Assembly (NCBI GenBank): GCA_964035545.1
Contig: OZ037765.1
Span: 22,328,495 to 22,392,494, forward strand
Reading direction: 5' to 3'
Length of the DNA stretch: 64,000 nt
Source of the DNA: Bugula neritina
Taxonomy: Eukaryota; Bryozoa; Gymnolaemata; Cheilostomatida; Bugulidae
In this document: positions 37,101-47,835 of the stretch, piece after piece
Numbering within the stretch: position 1 is the first letter of the stretch
Layout: every line of letters begins with the position of its first letter
Translations under genes and position numbers: made by a program
The notes under the pieces: generated by a model
Told to the model about the DNA's origin: nothing
What the model saw: the letters and a program-made list of their open reading frames with translations, nothing else
The model's database searches: none

Positions 37101-40100
37101 AACTCTTCAGTCCTGCTGGAACCAATTTATGTGTCAACACATAAAAGTCAACTAAACACTACCACTTGTTCCATAGCTCAATTATATTTTAAATTAAAGC
37201 TATGACCATCACAGAACAGGCGCATATCATATTTTGTATGGTTGTATTCATAAATGAATTAGTATATCTACTTTTACTACAATCTTTTTAGCTTTAAACA
37301 CCTATCAACTGTTTCCATATTGTACTAATTTCGCAAAGAACTGCAATGACAGTTTATAGATATTGCAATTTGCAAAGCTATTATCAGGTATGAATGACGT
37401 TTTCAAATAATTGGAGTTATCTTTCGATATTTCAGTTGACACAAGTTGAAAATCGACATCTGTTGACTGTTAGATGCCGCCTACCTATTTGATATGGAAC
37501 TCCCCAGATTCTCTTGATTTGATTGATGCAGTGGAACTGAACCACAATTTGTTGAGTCAAGTTTATGAACTTCACTTGTTTTTGGAAGTGCTTGATATGT
37601 ATGAAGTTTTCTACAAATATAAATTTACACTTTAGCAAAATCTCATTTTATAGCATTAAATTTTATTAGACACTATATCCATATTCTGAATGCTTGGTGA
37701 AACAGGTGACTGAAAGCATTGAAATGACAAGTTACTAAATTAAAGTTTAAAGTAAATACTTTAGCTTGCACTTGAAATATAGTACCATATAAGAAGAGGC
37801 AGTGAGCCATCAACAACCAAGAAACAGCATAATTTGCTTCAACAAAATCCATGCGACATTAAAAATCACTTTTGCAAACGATCAAACTTTCAATATATAG
37901 TTCAAGAACAATAATGTTTCAAATTATTAAGTTTTTGCTTTATTACTCAGTTTTTTTTCAGAATTTACAAATCTTCCTGAGGCCTAAAAGATTACAGTCC
38001 CTCTACATAACAGGTATTTTAATTCTGCCAAGACCTTGTTTTCAGAATGTTCAGCTCTGAAGCTTTTGACAACAAGTCAGTCTGACAAATTACATTCAAA
38101 CTGAATTATAACATCAAGCAATCTATATTTTTCTTTAAATATCTCCTTTTTGAAAATTTTAAATTTATTTATATTGAACTTAAAGTGCAATACATGGCTT
38201 AAGCTATGCTACACCTGTTAAATATGCTATAAAACTAGTTAAACTTCTAAGAATACCTTTGGTTTTTTCTTATGTTTTTAGTTTTAAAAATACACTAATA
38301 CAACTACAAGTACGATCAGATAAGAAATGAGACAAATTAGTTGGTGGTGGAAGCAAACATTGAAATTTTAACAAATATTAAATTATTTTTTCTTGTAGCC
38401 GAAATAAAACAAAAACAACTAAAAGGTAAGCCTAATTCAGTCAGACTTATTTGTAATGAAATGATATAAAACCAAGTAGTTGTACATATAAATCAAACAT
38501 TAAACTTACTTGAAAGAGTCAGTAGACAAGCTTTTCCGAACAGATGGGTGCATGTCATAGATAGAGTGAATGGCTGCAGCTGGTGGAGGGTTAATGTACA
38601 ATTTACTTCCTGTAATGGAGTAAGTTGTTACTCATAGAGAACTAGCACGTGCCTCTACTACAGCCATTGGAAACTGTTAGAACTGGTCATGAGACCATAG
38701 AAGAGTCAGGCATAGTCATAGCCTATGATTAAATGGTTTCCCCTGCATTGTAGCAACGCTATCACACAATGAACCAGTAAGGTTATTGCAGCTTATGTTG
38801 TTACAAAATGGGGGTATTAGTTGTAACAAAGCAAGAGTTTATTACTAATAGGTAAATCAAACAACACTCACCTATTGTACTTGCAACTTGTGTAGATGTA
38901 TTACTATAGAGTTATTATAAGCAACACATGGCTATATAGCACTCAGTTTTACCTACTACATAGAAGCTAGGACTTTTAGTCAAATATAATCAATATTTTG
39001 TATTCATTAAGCTCAGGAAATTACATATGCAGAAGACAATCAAATTGTAAATGATGAAGAAAAGTTAAAATTGACATGAAAAGACTTTGATGTTGTATAG
39101 ATTTTAACCAAAACACACTGGGACTAATTTATTCTGGGCATGCACCAACAGAATGTCAATCAGTACTGGTGAACTATATTTTGAAATCAAAATGAAACTT
39201 AATGGGAAAGTCTGTATGAAAGCAGTTAAGAGGAATGACTAACAGCCACAGCATCTATTACATCACAATGAGCAATTAGACTCAATTAGCTGCCTATAGA
39301 TAACAAAATTAGGTCATAATAGGCCTGTTTTAATTGTACTTTATGCAGTCACATTTAATACTTTATTAATCTACCTGTATATGCAGTTCCATTTTAGATG
39401 ACCCATTAGATCACTACTAAGGAAATGTTCTTTATTTTACTAGTTTAAGTTTAATTGTTTGTTTGAGTTGTCTACCATGCTTGTTTGCATAAACAATCAC
39501 ATGACCCATTTTATATTCTATTGGATAGATGATAGTAGGTGCTTACTACACAAATTTACTGTTTTTTCCAATCTTAAATATTGCTTATCAACAGTTAAAT
39601 ATTGCAGTTATATTATATCACAATAAAATAGGTATCATGCTAGATAATATATGATCATAATAAAAGTAATATATTATTACCAAGTTACTACCATGTTGTA
39701 ATTTATCACAAGCAAAATTCATTCTTAACTATCTCAGTAAGCTATGATACTTTCTAGTTACTACAGTTTGACGTCAGAATAGTGAGCGAAAATGGGTGTC
39801 TCTTCCCCCCCCTCTCTCTCCTCATCATTATAGGTTGTTGAATTCACACTTTGTTCAATTTTAAAATGAATTACATCTAGAAGTTAGGCTATTCAAAAGT
39901 GTGATTTAATAAAAGGGGCAGGACCTAGCCCCCTTTTCATATGGCGCTTTCAATATAGCTGAGTAGTAAACGCCAAGGAGAAACAGGTGAGAGGGAAGAA
40001 GTAATTTAAATGCTGGAATGCCTTAAACTCAACCACTTGACATTTAATTACTAGCCTTATGTGCTCAATTTTATCCAATATATAAATAATTAATTTATTT

Positions 40101-41776
40101 ACCCATCAGCTCAGGCAAACTATCACAATATTCTCATAACGAGTTTAAATGTATATTAAGATAATCTGGAGATGCACTTACTATTCCTATGAGATGTTGA
40201 AGAGGTGGGAGCTTGATGATTGTATTTGCCTGATGTAAGAGAGTGGGGGTATACTTGACTGCTATTTACTGAATGGTTAGAGCTTGAAGATCCTAGAAAA
40301 TAAACAAATGACAATGCAGTATTCATTAAAATTAATGGTGAAGCTGTTTTACGGTTACTTTGGTTTTATTAGGTGTTCTTCAGTCCCAAGCTTGAGCTAA
40401 AACTAGTACACTTAGTTTAAATTATCTTTAGGTGGCAGATTGCGCTGCTATTTGAAAAGAACACAACTCTGAAATTAGACTATTGTTGCTTTTGATGTAA
40501 GGCTATTTGTGTGCGTGTGTGTGTGTGTGTGTGAGTGAGTGAGTGAGTGAGTGAGTGAGTGAGTGAGTGAGTGAGTGAGTGAGTGAGTGAGTGAGTGAGT
40601 GAGTGAGTGAGTGTGTGTTGTGTGTTGTGTGTGTTCAAGTTATACACCAAATAGCCATTGAAATTTACATATTATAACCACTTTATTACAATATTTCATA
40701 TTTCAGTAGCTTCACCTACCCGAACAAGTACTTCCTGAATGAGATTTGCTCTGAAAATCAGAGGAAAGTCTCCAAGACAGCCCTTTGATGTGGTTGTCCT
40801 GAGGAATATCAAAACAGTCTGCTTGACTACCAGGGAGTCTGTGAAACAAAAGTTCAGTCAATATAAAACATGGCAGTGCATGGGAAAATTACAGGCCCAC
40901 TGGTTTTTATGATATATTACTGTGCTAGGAGGTTTCTTGTTTTCCTGTACCTATTTGAGCTCTTCTTTATACAATATTAATGTAATTACGCAGAAACATA
41001 CATGAATAAGAAGAATGTAAATATTAGTTTACCTGGGGGAGTAATCTGTGTAGGTGTCATCATTAAGGTAAATATTCTCATAATCACATGTATAAACATT
41101 CTCATAGTTAGAGTTGGCTACTGTGGTGTTGGGGAGATAATCCTCAAAGCTATAAAATTCTGCTTCGTGCAAAGGTAAAGTTCCCCTTTGACTATTGCTA
41201 CAAAACAATATGTGCATTAATAATAAAAAGGATGAAATTGAACCAAAAACGAACTCAGTTACAAGATCTCTTACATTTTTACTCGGACTTTTTTTCTTTT
41301 ATTGTGTGCCAGGCAACTTAGTTAACAATTAAGACTTCAACATTTATATTTATGTACAAAATTTTGTTGACTATGGTATATAATAGTTACATGGTTACCA
41401 AATATTATTAACTATACTGTACATATTGAAGTTATTTGAAAACTGAAAGCAATAAAAAATATGCCAATTTAAATTATTTTTGTTATATATTATATTTCAT
41501 AAAATAGTATACTGCAATTATAAACCATTTATTACTTTTGGTTATATCATAAAGAATATTACATTATTAATGTTATTTTATTATAACAACTCACCTATTT
41601 TGATTAGCAAGGCTAATGCCGGTGTAGCTATGGTCTATAGATCCAGCGGCAGATAAATCCAAGTATTCCAGTTGGTAATTGGTACTGTTACTGAAGTCTG
41701 GGATAATAGGAGTTGTGTAATTTCCAGGTATTTCACCAAAGTTGAGGGAGGGTTTTAAATTATGTTTGGTAGCCAT
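24431..41776 (-). CDS. ANKFN1: WIDE AWAKE / ANKFN1 homologue, complete, 1,275 aa, 21 coding exons
   Basis: Cytoplasmic scaffold with ankyrin, fibronectin III and Ras-association domains. Drosophila Wide awake promotes sleep onset through GABA-A receptors; mammalian ANKFN1 (Nmf9) is its orthologue. Exons in transcript order: 41595-41776, 41033-41197, 40720-40838, 40182-40292, 38510-38609, 37485-37610, 36880-37115, 36371-36463, 35976-36054, 35202-35305, 33911-34014, 30096-30171, 29344-29457, 28963-29151, 27889-28126, 27500-27749, 26980-27180, 26372-26657, 26005-26136, 25346-25512, 24431-25186. They sum to 3,828 nt (1,276 codons with stop) and every junction agrees in phase and has GT/AG. The start ATG sits in AACATGG. 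Residues 1-345 are a Ser/Asn/Tyr-rich tail likely to be disordered. Confidence 0.92.
25346..28126 (-). CDS. ANKFN1: WAKE exons 15-20: family-specific conserved block
   Basis: Exons at 27889-28126, 27500-27749, 26980-27180, 26372-26657, 26005-26136 and 25346-25512, residues about 600-1024. The block has no named fold that I know, but is the most conserved part of the family: it includes KRGVYLVSICFNEDKVLVTT, ELIGMQELGHLFYKPIYD, KGLYLGYLNIKFNTESVRVL and DHRVYDVEVLEFSEAVSFLL. The spacing and order match vertebrate ANKFN1. All junctions agree in phase. Confidence 0.9.
25616..25821 (-). mobile_element. tRNA-derived SINE copy 3 (family A), in a WAKE intron
   Basis: The best-preserved copy. On the minus strand it begins GGAGCAGCTGTGCTG, with an A-box-like TGGTTAGAGCTCTGG, a B-box-like GGTTCCCGAAC, a body with GTTAGGAAAAGCATCCAGTC and GCTCATGTGCCACAATAG, and an end with AGGGATAGTGACTATGAAC. 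It shares order and sequence with the copies at 8512 and 13562. The head derives from a tRNA, but which one is not clear. Confidence 0.8.
28963..30171 (-). CDS. ANKFN1: WAKE exons 12-14: linker helix and fibronectin type III domain
   Basis: Exon 12 (30096-30171, 76 nt) encodes a basic amphipathic helix, QWEFKHRLFRRMRSGYDE. Exons 13 (29344-29457) and 14 (28963-29151) encode a fibronectin type III fold near residues 499-600. It starts LPGQPQNVKLS, with the strand-C motif YKVEWS, then ECGTPYFVRVTAWNVKGFG, ending SDPLYAIPSS. All the usual landmarks of the fold are present. Confidence 0.9.
30172..33910 (-). other. 3.7-kb WAKE intron between exons 11 and 12
   Basis: AT-rich intron with no recognisable exon or repeat. 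The open frame at 31082-31282 is Asn/Leu-rich and looks random. Confidence 0.45.
35041..35200 (-). repeat. Possible decayed tRNA-derived repeat
   Basis: A stretch near 35150 (AAACCAAGATTCAAACACATGA) recalls, on the minus strand, the B-box-to-anticodon part of the SINE heads seen elsewhere. The rest does not align clearly with family A. Weak. Confidence 0.2.
35202..36463 (-). CDS. ANKFN1: WAKE exons 8-10: ankyrin repeat region
   Basis: Exon 8 (36371-36463) begins IRKGSFHGSADHDRK, a basic motif typical of the stretch just before the ankyrins in this family. Exons 9 (35976-36054) and 10 (35202-35305) encode two short ankyrin-type helical repeats, including NSEGLTALDVAVLTNN, near residues 378-438. 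The NSEGLT-LD-AVLTNN signature is strongly conserved in WAKE/ANKFN1 proteins and was decisive for the identification. Confidence 0.9.
40508..40634. repeat. Compound microsatellite (TG)n(GTGA)20(TGTGT)n in a WAKE intron
   Basis: A TG run to about 40530 is followed by twenty perfect GTGA units (40531-40610) and then TG/TTG units. Perfect copies imply recent slippage and likely length polymorphism. It lies between WAKE exons 3 and 4. Confidence 0.97.
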
Positions 41777-41806
41777 GTTGCACAAGAGGCTTTTCAGGGT
41801 GATGCT

Positions 41807-41844
41807 TTAGTTCCGTTTGTAGTGCATTTTAAATAGGTCCATTG
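41807..41844 (-). promoter_or_regulatory. Upstream ORF in the WAKE 5' UTR
   Basis: A TTTCAG acceptor at 41845 opens the exon that holds the start codon. Two bases later an ATG begins an 11-codon frame that ends TAA 30 nt before the main ATG. Short upstream frames commonly lower translation of the main frame. The 5' non-coding exon upstream was not found. Confidence 0.5.
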
Positions 41845-44800
41845 CTGAAATAGAAATAAGAACCTCGAATTATTACGAAAGATATGTTTTACGTTTTGAT
41901 TCTAGCAATTAGTTGTATAAAATTGTAATTTTTAGTAGAATACAAAAGTTTTCAAAGCCAAATGACAATGTGGGAATTGAAGAAATCAAAGCTAAACAAG
42001 AACATTTGTACAGATTTAAATTGGTAAAAGAAGCATTTAGTTATCTTAAATTACTTATTAATTTTTTTCAGAAATTTTCAAGAGGCTACTTTTTATGCAT
42101 TAAATTGGCTATTGCTATTGTTTAGTGACTCTTTTTCTTTGATTTTATAGATGAAAAGAGAAAAACCAGGTAAATTATCCTTAACTGCAGTCCTGATAAA
42201 ATTGGTAAGTTTTATTTCCAATGCCTATACTCCTAATTCTTCAAATAAACCCAGCCTATTGTGATAATGGCAATAAAAAAAATTAATGTGCATACTTCTT
42301 TTAAAGGTAAAACTACTTTGCAAAGTGTAGACAAATATTTAGATAATTAACATACACTAGACTTGAATGTTAATCTTATTTAATCCTATTCAATAAATCT
42401 GTAACCTAGCAACCAATCTATTCAGTTGAAGACTGCACTGAATCAAAACACTATGTAATGTTTTGAGCATGATCACTTAAAGGGAGAGGGAGGTTACCCT
42501 CAAAAATACTAAAAAGGAATAAAAGACTGAATGAATAAAGTGGTGTGAGTTTTGCTGTAAATCTTTGCATCAAGCAAGGAGTTGAGCTATAGCTAGTCGT
42601 TAGCACAAACCAATTCCTAGCTCTCAGCAACATTCAAAATAGGTTAGGAATACCTAGGCAACAAAATCAATTCAGGAAAACAGTTTATAACATGAAGCTT
42701 TCCAAAGATTCACATGTCCCATTTTTCATCTAAAAACAAATTCAAAGCTTGTGCTTTGCAGGGTCTGAAGATGCATTGCATACGATAGTGGTTTGCAAAT
42801 TATGGCATGCATGCAAGATCTTCCTGAGCATAAATTTCTATAAAATAAAAGAGTTATACAATTCTTATAAAATTGTTTTTTTAAGCTTTTGACTTTGGGT
42901 AAAATAGTTATAATAAAGTCCGTCAAATCTTTTGTAAACTAAACTCTTACAAAGTATGAAATTGCTGTAAATACTTTTGCTGAGCCTAAGATTTAACTGG
43001 CTTATAATTCAAACCACAGATAAAGAATTCAGGCTGCTGAAATTTCTCTTTTACTCCGTTGCCAGTTCAGCTCCTAAATTTTCTATAAACTTAATTATGT
43101 TTTATTTTAATGGTGATAATGTTTATAGATAATAGCCAGTGTAAATGAAATCAATATCATTACATATTACTTTTTAGTTGTAGGCCTAATTATAATGCGA
43201 TTAAATGCTGATTCCATTGCCAGTGAAATTAACTGCCATCAGGATACAACAGAAATAGCACCATAGCCATGGACTCTCTTTGAACTTTTTACGGAATTCT
43301 TTTAGTTCATAGATTGTAAAAATAAAAATTGTCGTGACACTTAATACATAACTATCAGGCTGATCTAATCAAATTTAGATTGTTGAAATAAAAGCTAAAG
43401 AGCGTCTAGTGTATTTTCTATAGAGATTATGATTACCACTTTCAAAGTAAATTAATTATTTAAGGAGCTTTGATGAATTTGAAGAGACAAGAGCAAAAAA
43501 GTTTCAAATGCTGGAATTAGACATTAATTTTTCTATGATGCTATTGCAAAGCTATAGAAAAAGCATTGATATGATATGATAAACATAATGATGATCTTAT
43601 GAGTGGTTCCAGGAAAAGTAAAGCAAAAACTAGCCTTTTGCCAATTCTTCAAGGTACTTCAAAAAGAGCTATTTAGCTGAGATGAATTTCATGTCAAGAT
43701 GCTGTTGAAAATTGACCCCCCCCCCTCTTCTTGCTCATGCACTTTTTACGAACTATTAGCAGCTCAGCCTGTTTGTCAGCAGCAAACAGCAATAGTTAGT
43801 CAATAACAATAAGTGAAGATAATTGTAGTAAGATCTACAGAGTAGTGGAGGCAAATATTACAAATCAATTATGAACAGCAGATGCAAAAGTAATTAAACA
43901 TTGAAAAATATATCATCTATGTATTCACTTGTTGTTCATCACATTAGTACTGATATGTGTGCAGTGTCAATATGGTTTACTTTGCTTTTTGTACCAAGGA
44001 GTTATCTCTTATAATAACATGTTTTGTAAAACTACAGGATGCGGTGGATGCTGAAAATACGTTTTGTCAAAGTGAAGAATTAAAGTTAATTACAAGCTGC
44101 AAATTTTGGGCAAAACTCAATCAGTATAATAAGACATAAAAACAAGTTTTTCCAAAAATTTAATGCAACAAGTTGAAGATTTCAAAACTAGAATAAAATT
44201 TTCTCTCAATAGAATATTTGCTGGAGAAATTTACATCCTGCCAAACTGTGCAAAGTCTTAACCAAAACATTGTCAAATTTACTAATATATATACATGGCT
44301 TGCATAATAGACTTTTCCCATAGTCTCACTATATTGTGTGGCTAATGAACATACTGACATAAAGGATATATCGATAAAACATTGTTGAGAAAGTATACAT
44401 ACAGACAAACCAATAAACTACATCTTAGTGAAACTACTAATTTATTATTTATGAGTATGACGCAATTCTCCCAACAAAGCATAAAGCCTGTGCTTTCAAT
44501 GAAAGACTACTATTTTCTACTAGCCCAACCATTGCTTCTACTAAATATATTAAACGTATATATGACTTATGAGCTTCTGAGCCATGTTGCCTTCAAACAG
44601 CATATTTCAACTAAAAATTTAAAACTTTGTGGCCAACTTCAAGGCAAACATTTGTAAAAGGATGTGTTGGTAATGTTTACTGTAATATTGATGCCAACAT
44701 TTGAGGGAAATCCTCATTGAAAAGAGTAACAAAGAAAATAACTTTTGTTTCAGAACAAAGTATACACTGATAGTTTGCTCGTAGCTAGCAGTCTAATTGG

Positions 44801-45422
44801 AAATCAAATGTGAGATAACATGAAATAAAGTTAGTTTTACTAGCAAGTAGCAACTAGCTACATTTCAATACTTGGGATCAGCTATATTTTTACAGTAACA
44901 TTAGAAATTGCTTGTGATATCACATATTCACTAATCACTAGCTAAGATTCCGATAATGAACCAGAAAAGCTTTTTGAAAACTAGTACCTGTAAATGAGAT
45001 TTCTTATTTAACATTCAATTACCTGAACAACTTTTAAATTTTGTAATAAGTTAATTGTAGAGCTAACCCCTACACAAACTACTAAGATGGTACATACAGC
45101 TTACCCGCTTACTCAGTTGTTCTACTTGTTCTACGGATAAAGTTCAAAAGCTAAGTTTTGCTACAACCAAGTAGTTAGATCTTACAACATATCCTGAGCA
45201 ATGACTCTGCACAAACTCTCCAAGTTGAATGATCTAACAAAAGCTTACCAACATTATCAAAGGTGTTTATAGTGAGATGATAGTTTAACAGATTATTTCT
45301 TTCCGAATGATTTAACACTTCATATTACGCACAGTTTATAGGTAATTTACCAAACAACTGCAATGTGTATTACACTGACCCAATATATAAAAATAATTTA
45401 CTCCATTCAACTCATCACAAAA
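41845..45422. other. 5' intron or upstream region of the WAKE gene
   Basis: Because a splice acceptor precedes the start-codon exon, at least part of this is an intron leading to an unseen non-coding first exon. AT-rich, with a C9 run near 43718. No conserved coding segment was found. Confidence 0.4.
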
Positions 45423-45460
45423 CAATAGACCATGTAAGATTGGTACATTTAGTACCTTGA

Positions 45461-45938
45461 ACCAATTCTAGATACTCACCACTATAACTTATATAAACTT
45501 CTGCAAGTTCAAATGCAAAATGCATACTTCTAGGAAATAGCTGTGCAACTTTTATTACATGCATTATTTTATTTCATATCTTAAATTTATGAATCATGAG
45601 TTCATTTTTCAAAATGTTCAAATTAAGTGCTTAAAAAATGCATTTAAAGAATGTATTCCTGAAAAATTACCCTGGAGCAGTTTGACCACAACCCCAGCTG
45701 TTTTGGCAAAACACATTTAATGACATTTTCATCGACATAGTGGTAAATTGGCTGGTTGTTTTTGGCAGATGAGTAGCACGCTGGCTGGCTGCAACTTTAT
45801 ACAATTCTGATTGGCTGGACTCTACATGACCAGCTAATGATTGTATCTGATTGGCCTAATAATTCATTTGCATTTGAAAATGTAAAGTTTTATATAAGTT
45901 ACAGTGGTGATATTTTAGAGTTGGTACACACCCCTTTT
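45461..45938. repeat. Nested inverted repeat inside the left palindrome arm
   Basis: CCAATTCTAGATACTCACCA at the left and, inverted, a related end about 45 bp long (TTATATAAGTTACAGTGGTG ... TTAGAGTTGG) at the right bound a 478-bp unit. Both termini share CACCACTRTAACTTATATAAA. The mirror unit occupies about 47333-47797. This looks like a MITE-sized element with terminal inverted repeats that was later duplicated in inverted orientation. Confidence 0.6.
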
Positions 45939-46202
45939 TGGTTGAGTTTTATAATCTGATCAGCTGTAGTCATCTACAACACTTCAGTGTATGGGGAAAC
46001 TATTAGTATTGCGAAATCTGTTTTGGCTTATATTGCTATGCCAGTTTTCTGACTTGGTTTGTAATAAACCATAGGCAGCTATATAACTTAGGTGATTTCA
46101 TCGAAGGTAGACACTGTTTAGGTGCAGCGAATCAAACACTGTTGTTACTATTGCAAAACAGTAGCAATAGCATAGCACAGTCAGCGAACTGTAATGGCAG
46201 TG

Positions 46203-47021
46203 CTGCACCATATTTATCATCACTAGCATATATTTACAGCACACTGACACACACATGTATAAGCATGTGCTAAGCATAAATTATAGTTGCTTATGTGCCC
46301 ACCATTATTTTACTTAAAAAAATTACAACAGTAATTTTTTTGACTTGGTTGCATATTTATTTGCAGGAGTTAAAATGCACAGCTTTTAGCAACAGAAAAC
46401 ATAGACGATTTATATAAAAATGAGCACTATACTATATTGTCCCACGGCTGATGTCATTACATTTGTAAGATAATCATGCTGTTTCGCTAAGTAAATCGTA
46501 TACAAGAAAGGGTTATCAACATGGTATTATAGGTGATGATACCAACTGGCAATATAGACCCACATGCAAGGCATTACATGTTAATACTAATTTTTATACA
46601 AAATGTCTACATTATCTGTGCAATTAAACTCTTGCAGATTAATATGTGATTGATTAAAAAAGCTACTGCTATATAAATTTAAAATAAAACAGTAGTGAGT
46701 ACACAAGCAAATAATTTATGGTTAGCGTAGGTTCATGCATTTGTAATATGCATGTGAAGCAATTTTTTAAATTATCACATTAAAGTAAACTGAAGCGCAA
46801 AATAATCAGACTATGAGAATGTATTCAGTAATATGCATTGATTTAAAACTAAATCATGAAATGATTATCATTTTTGCAACCTCTGTACTTGGTAGACAAG
46901 ATAGAGAGGGGTGATGTGACTGCTGTAACTGTGTTACTGCTCTACATACTAACAGACTAGGCTAGTGTATTTAAGTGCCTTACATAAGATATTTTAATAA
47001 AACTGGTGAGTTTAGTGTGGC
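46203..47021. other. Spacer of the 2.4-kb palindrome
   Basis: 819 bp of AT-rich unique-looking sequence. No ORF, transposase motif or RNA gene was seen. Confidence 0.5.
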
Positions 47022-47835
47022 CACTGCCATTGCAGCTAGGTGACTGTGCTAGTGTGCTATGCTCTCACTACTGCTTTGCAATAAAACCAAGTATATAACA
47101 GCACTGGTTGATTTGATGTTCTAAGGTCTAAGTAATGTCTACCTTTGATGAAATCACCTAAGTTAGAACAGCCTGCATATAGTTGATGAAAAACTAAGTT
47201 AGAAAACTGGCATAGCAATAATTATAAGCCAAAACAGATTTCGCAATACTAATAATTTCCCCATACACTGAAGTGTTGTAGATGACTACAGCGTGATCAG
47301 ATTATAAAACTCGACCAAAAAAAGGGGTGTGTACCAACTCTAAAATATCACCACTATAACTTATATAAAACTCTACATTTTCAAATGCAAATGAATTATT
47401 AGGCCAATCAGATACAATCATTAGCTGGTCATGTAGAGTCCAGCCAATCAGAATTGTATAAAGTTGCAGCCAGCCAGCGTGCTACTCATCTGCCAAAAAC
47501 AACCAGCCAATTTACCACTATGTCGATGAAAATGTCATTAAATGTGTTTTGCCAAAACAGCTGGGGTTGTGGTCAAACTGCTCCAGGGTAATTTTTCAGG
47601 AATACATTCTTTAAATGCATTTTTTAAGCACTTAATTTGAACATTTTGAAAAATGAACTCATGATTCATAAATTTAAGATATGAAATAAAATAATGCATG
47701 TAATAAAAGTTGCACAGCTATTTCCTAGAAGTATGCATTTTGCATTTGAACTTGCAGAAGTTTATATAAGTTATAGTGGTGAGTATCTAGAATTGGTTCA
47801 AGGTACTAAATGTACCAATCTTACATGGTCTATTG

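Larger units (their letters stand above)
45423..47835. repeat. 2.4-kb imperfect palindrome (long inverted repeat)
   Basis: The left arm (45423 to about 46202) is the reverse complement of the right arm (about 47022 to 47835), around an 819-bp spacer. The outer 470 bp of each arm look identical base for base; the next 230 bp show scattered substitutions and small indels; the innermost 90 bp are only partly alignable. Outer ends read CAATAGACCATG...CATGGTCTATTG. No target-site duplication or transposase was seen, so a foldback-type DNA transposon, a MITE-like pair or an inverted segmental duplication are all possible. Confidence 0.92.

Noticed and set aside
40508-40634. Regular short repeats as a CRISPR-like array
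   Set aside because: A simple (TG)n(GTGA)n microsatellite with no unique spacers.
45860-45910. CCAAT boxes, octamer and TATATAAG in the palindrome arm as a host promoter or snRNA gene
   Set aside because: The motifs are short, expected in AT-rich DNA, and mirrored in the other arm as part of the repeat. No transcript-like sequence follows them.
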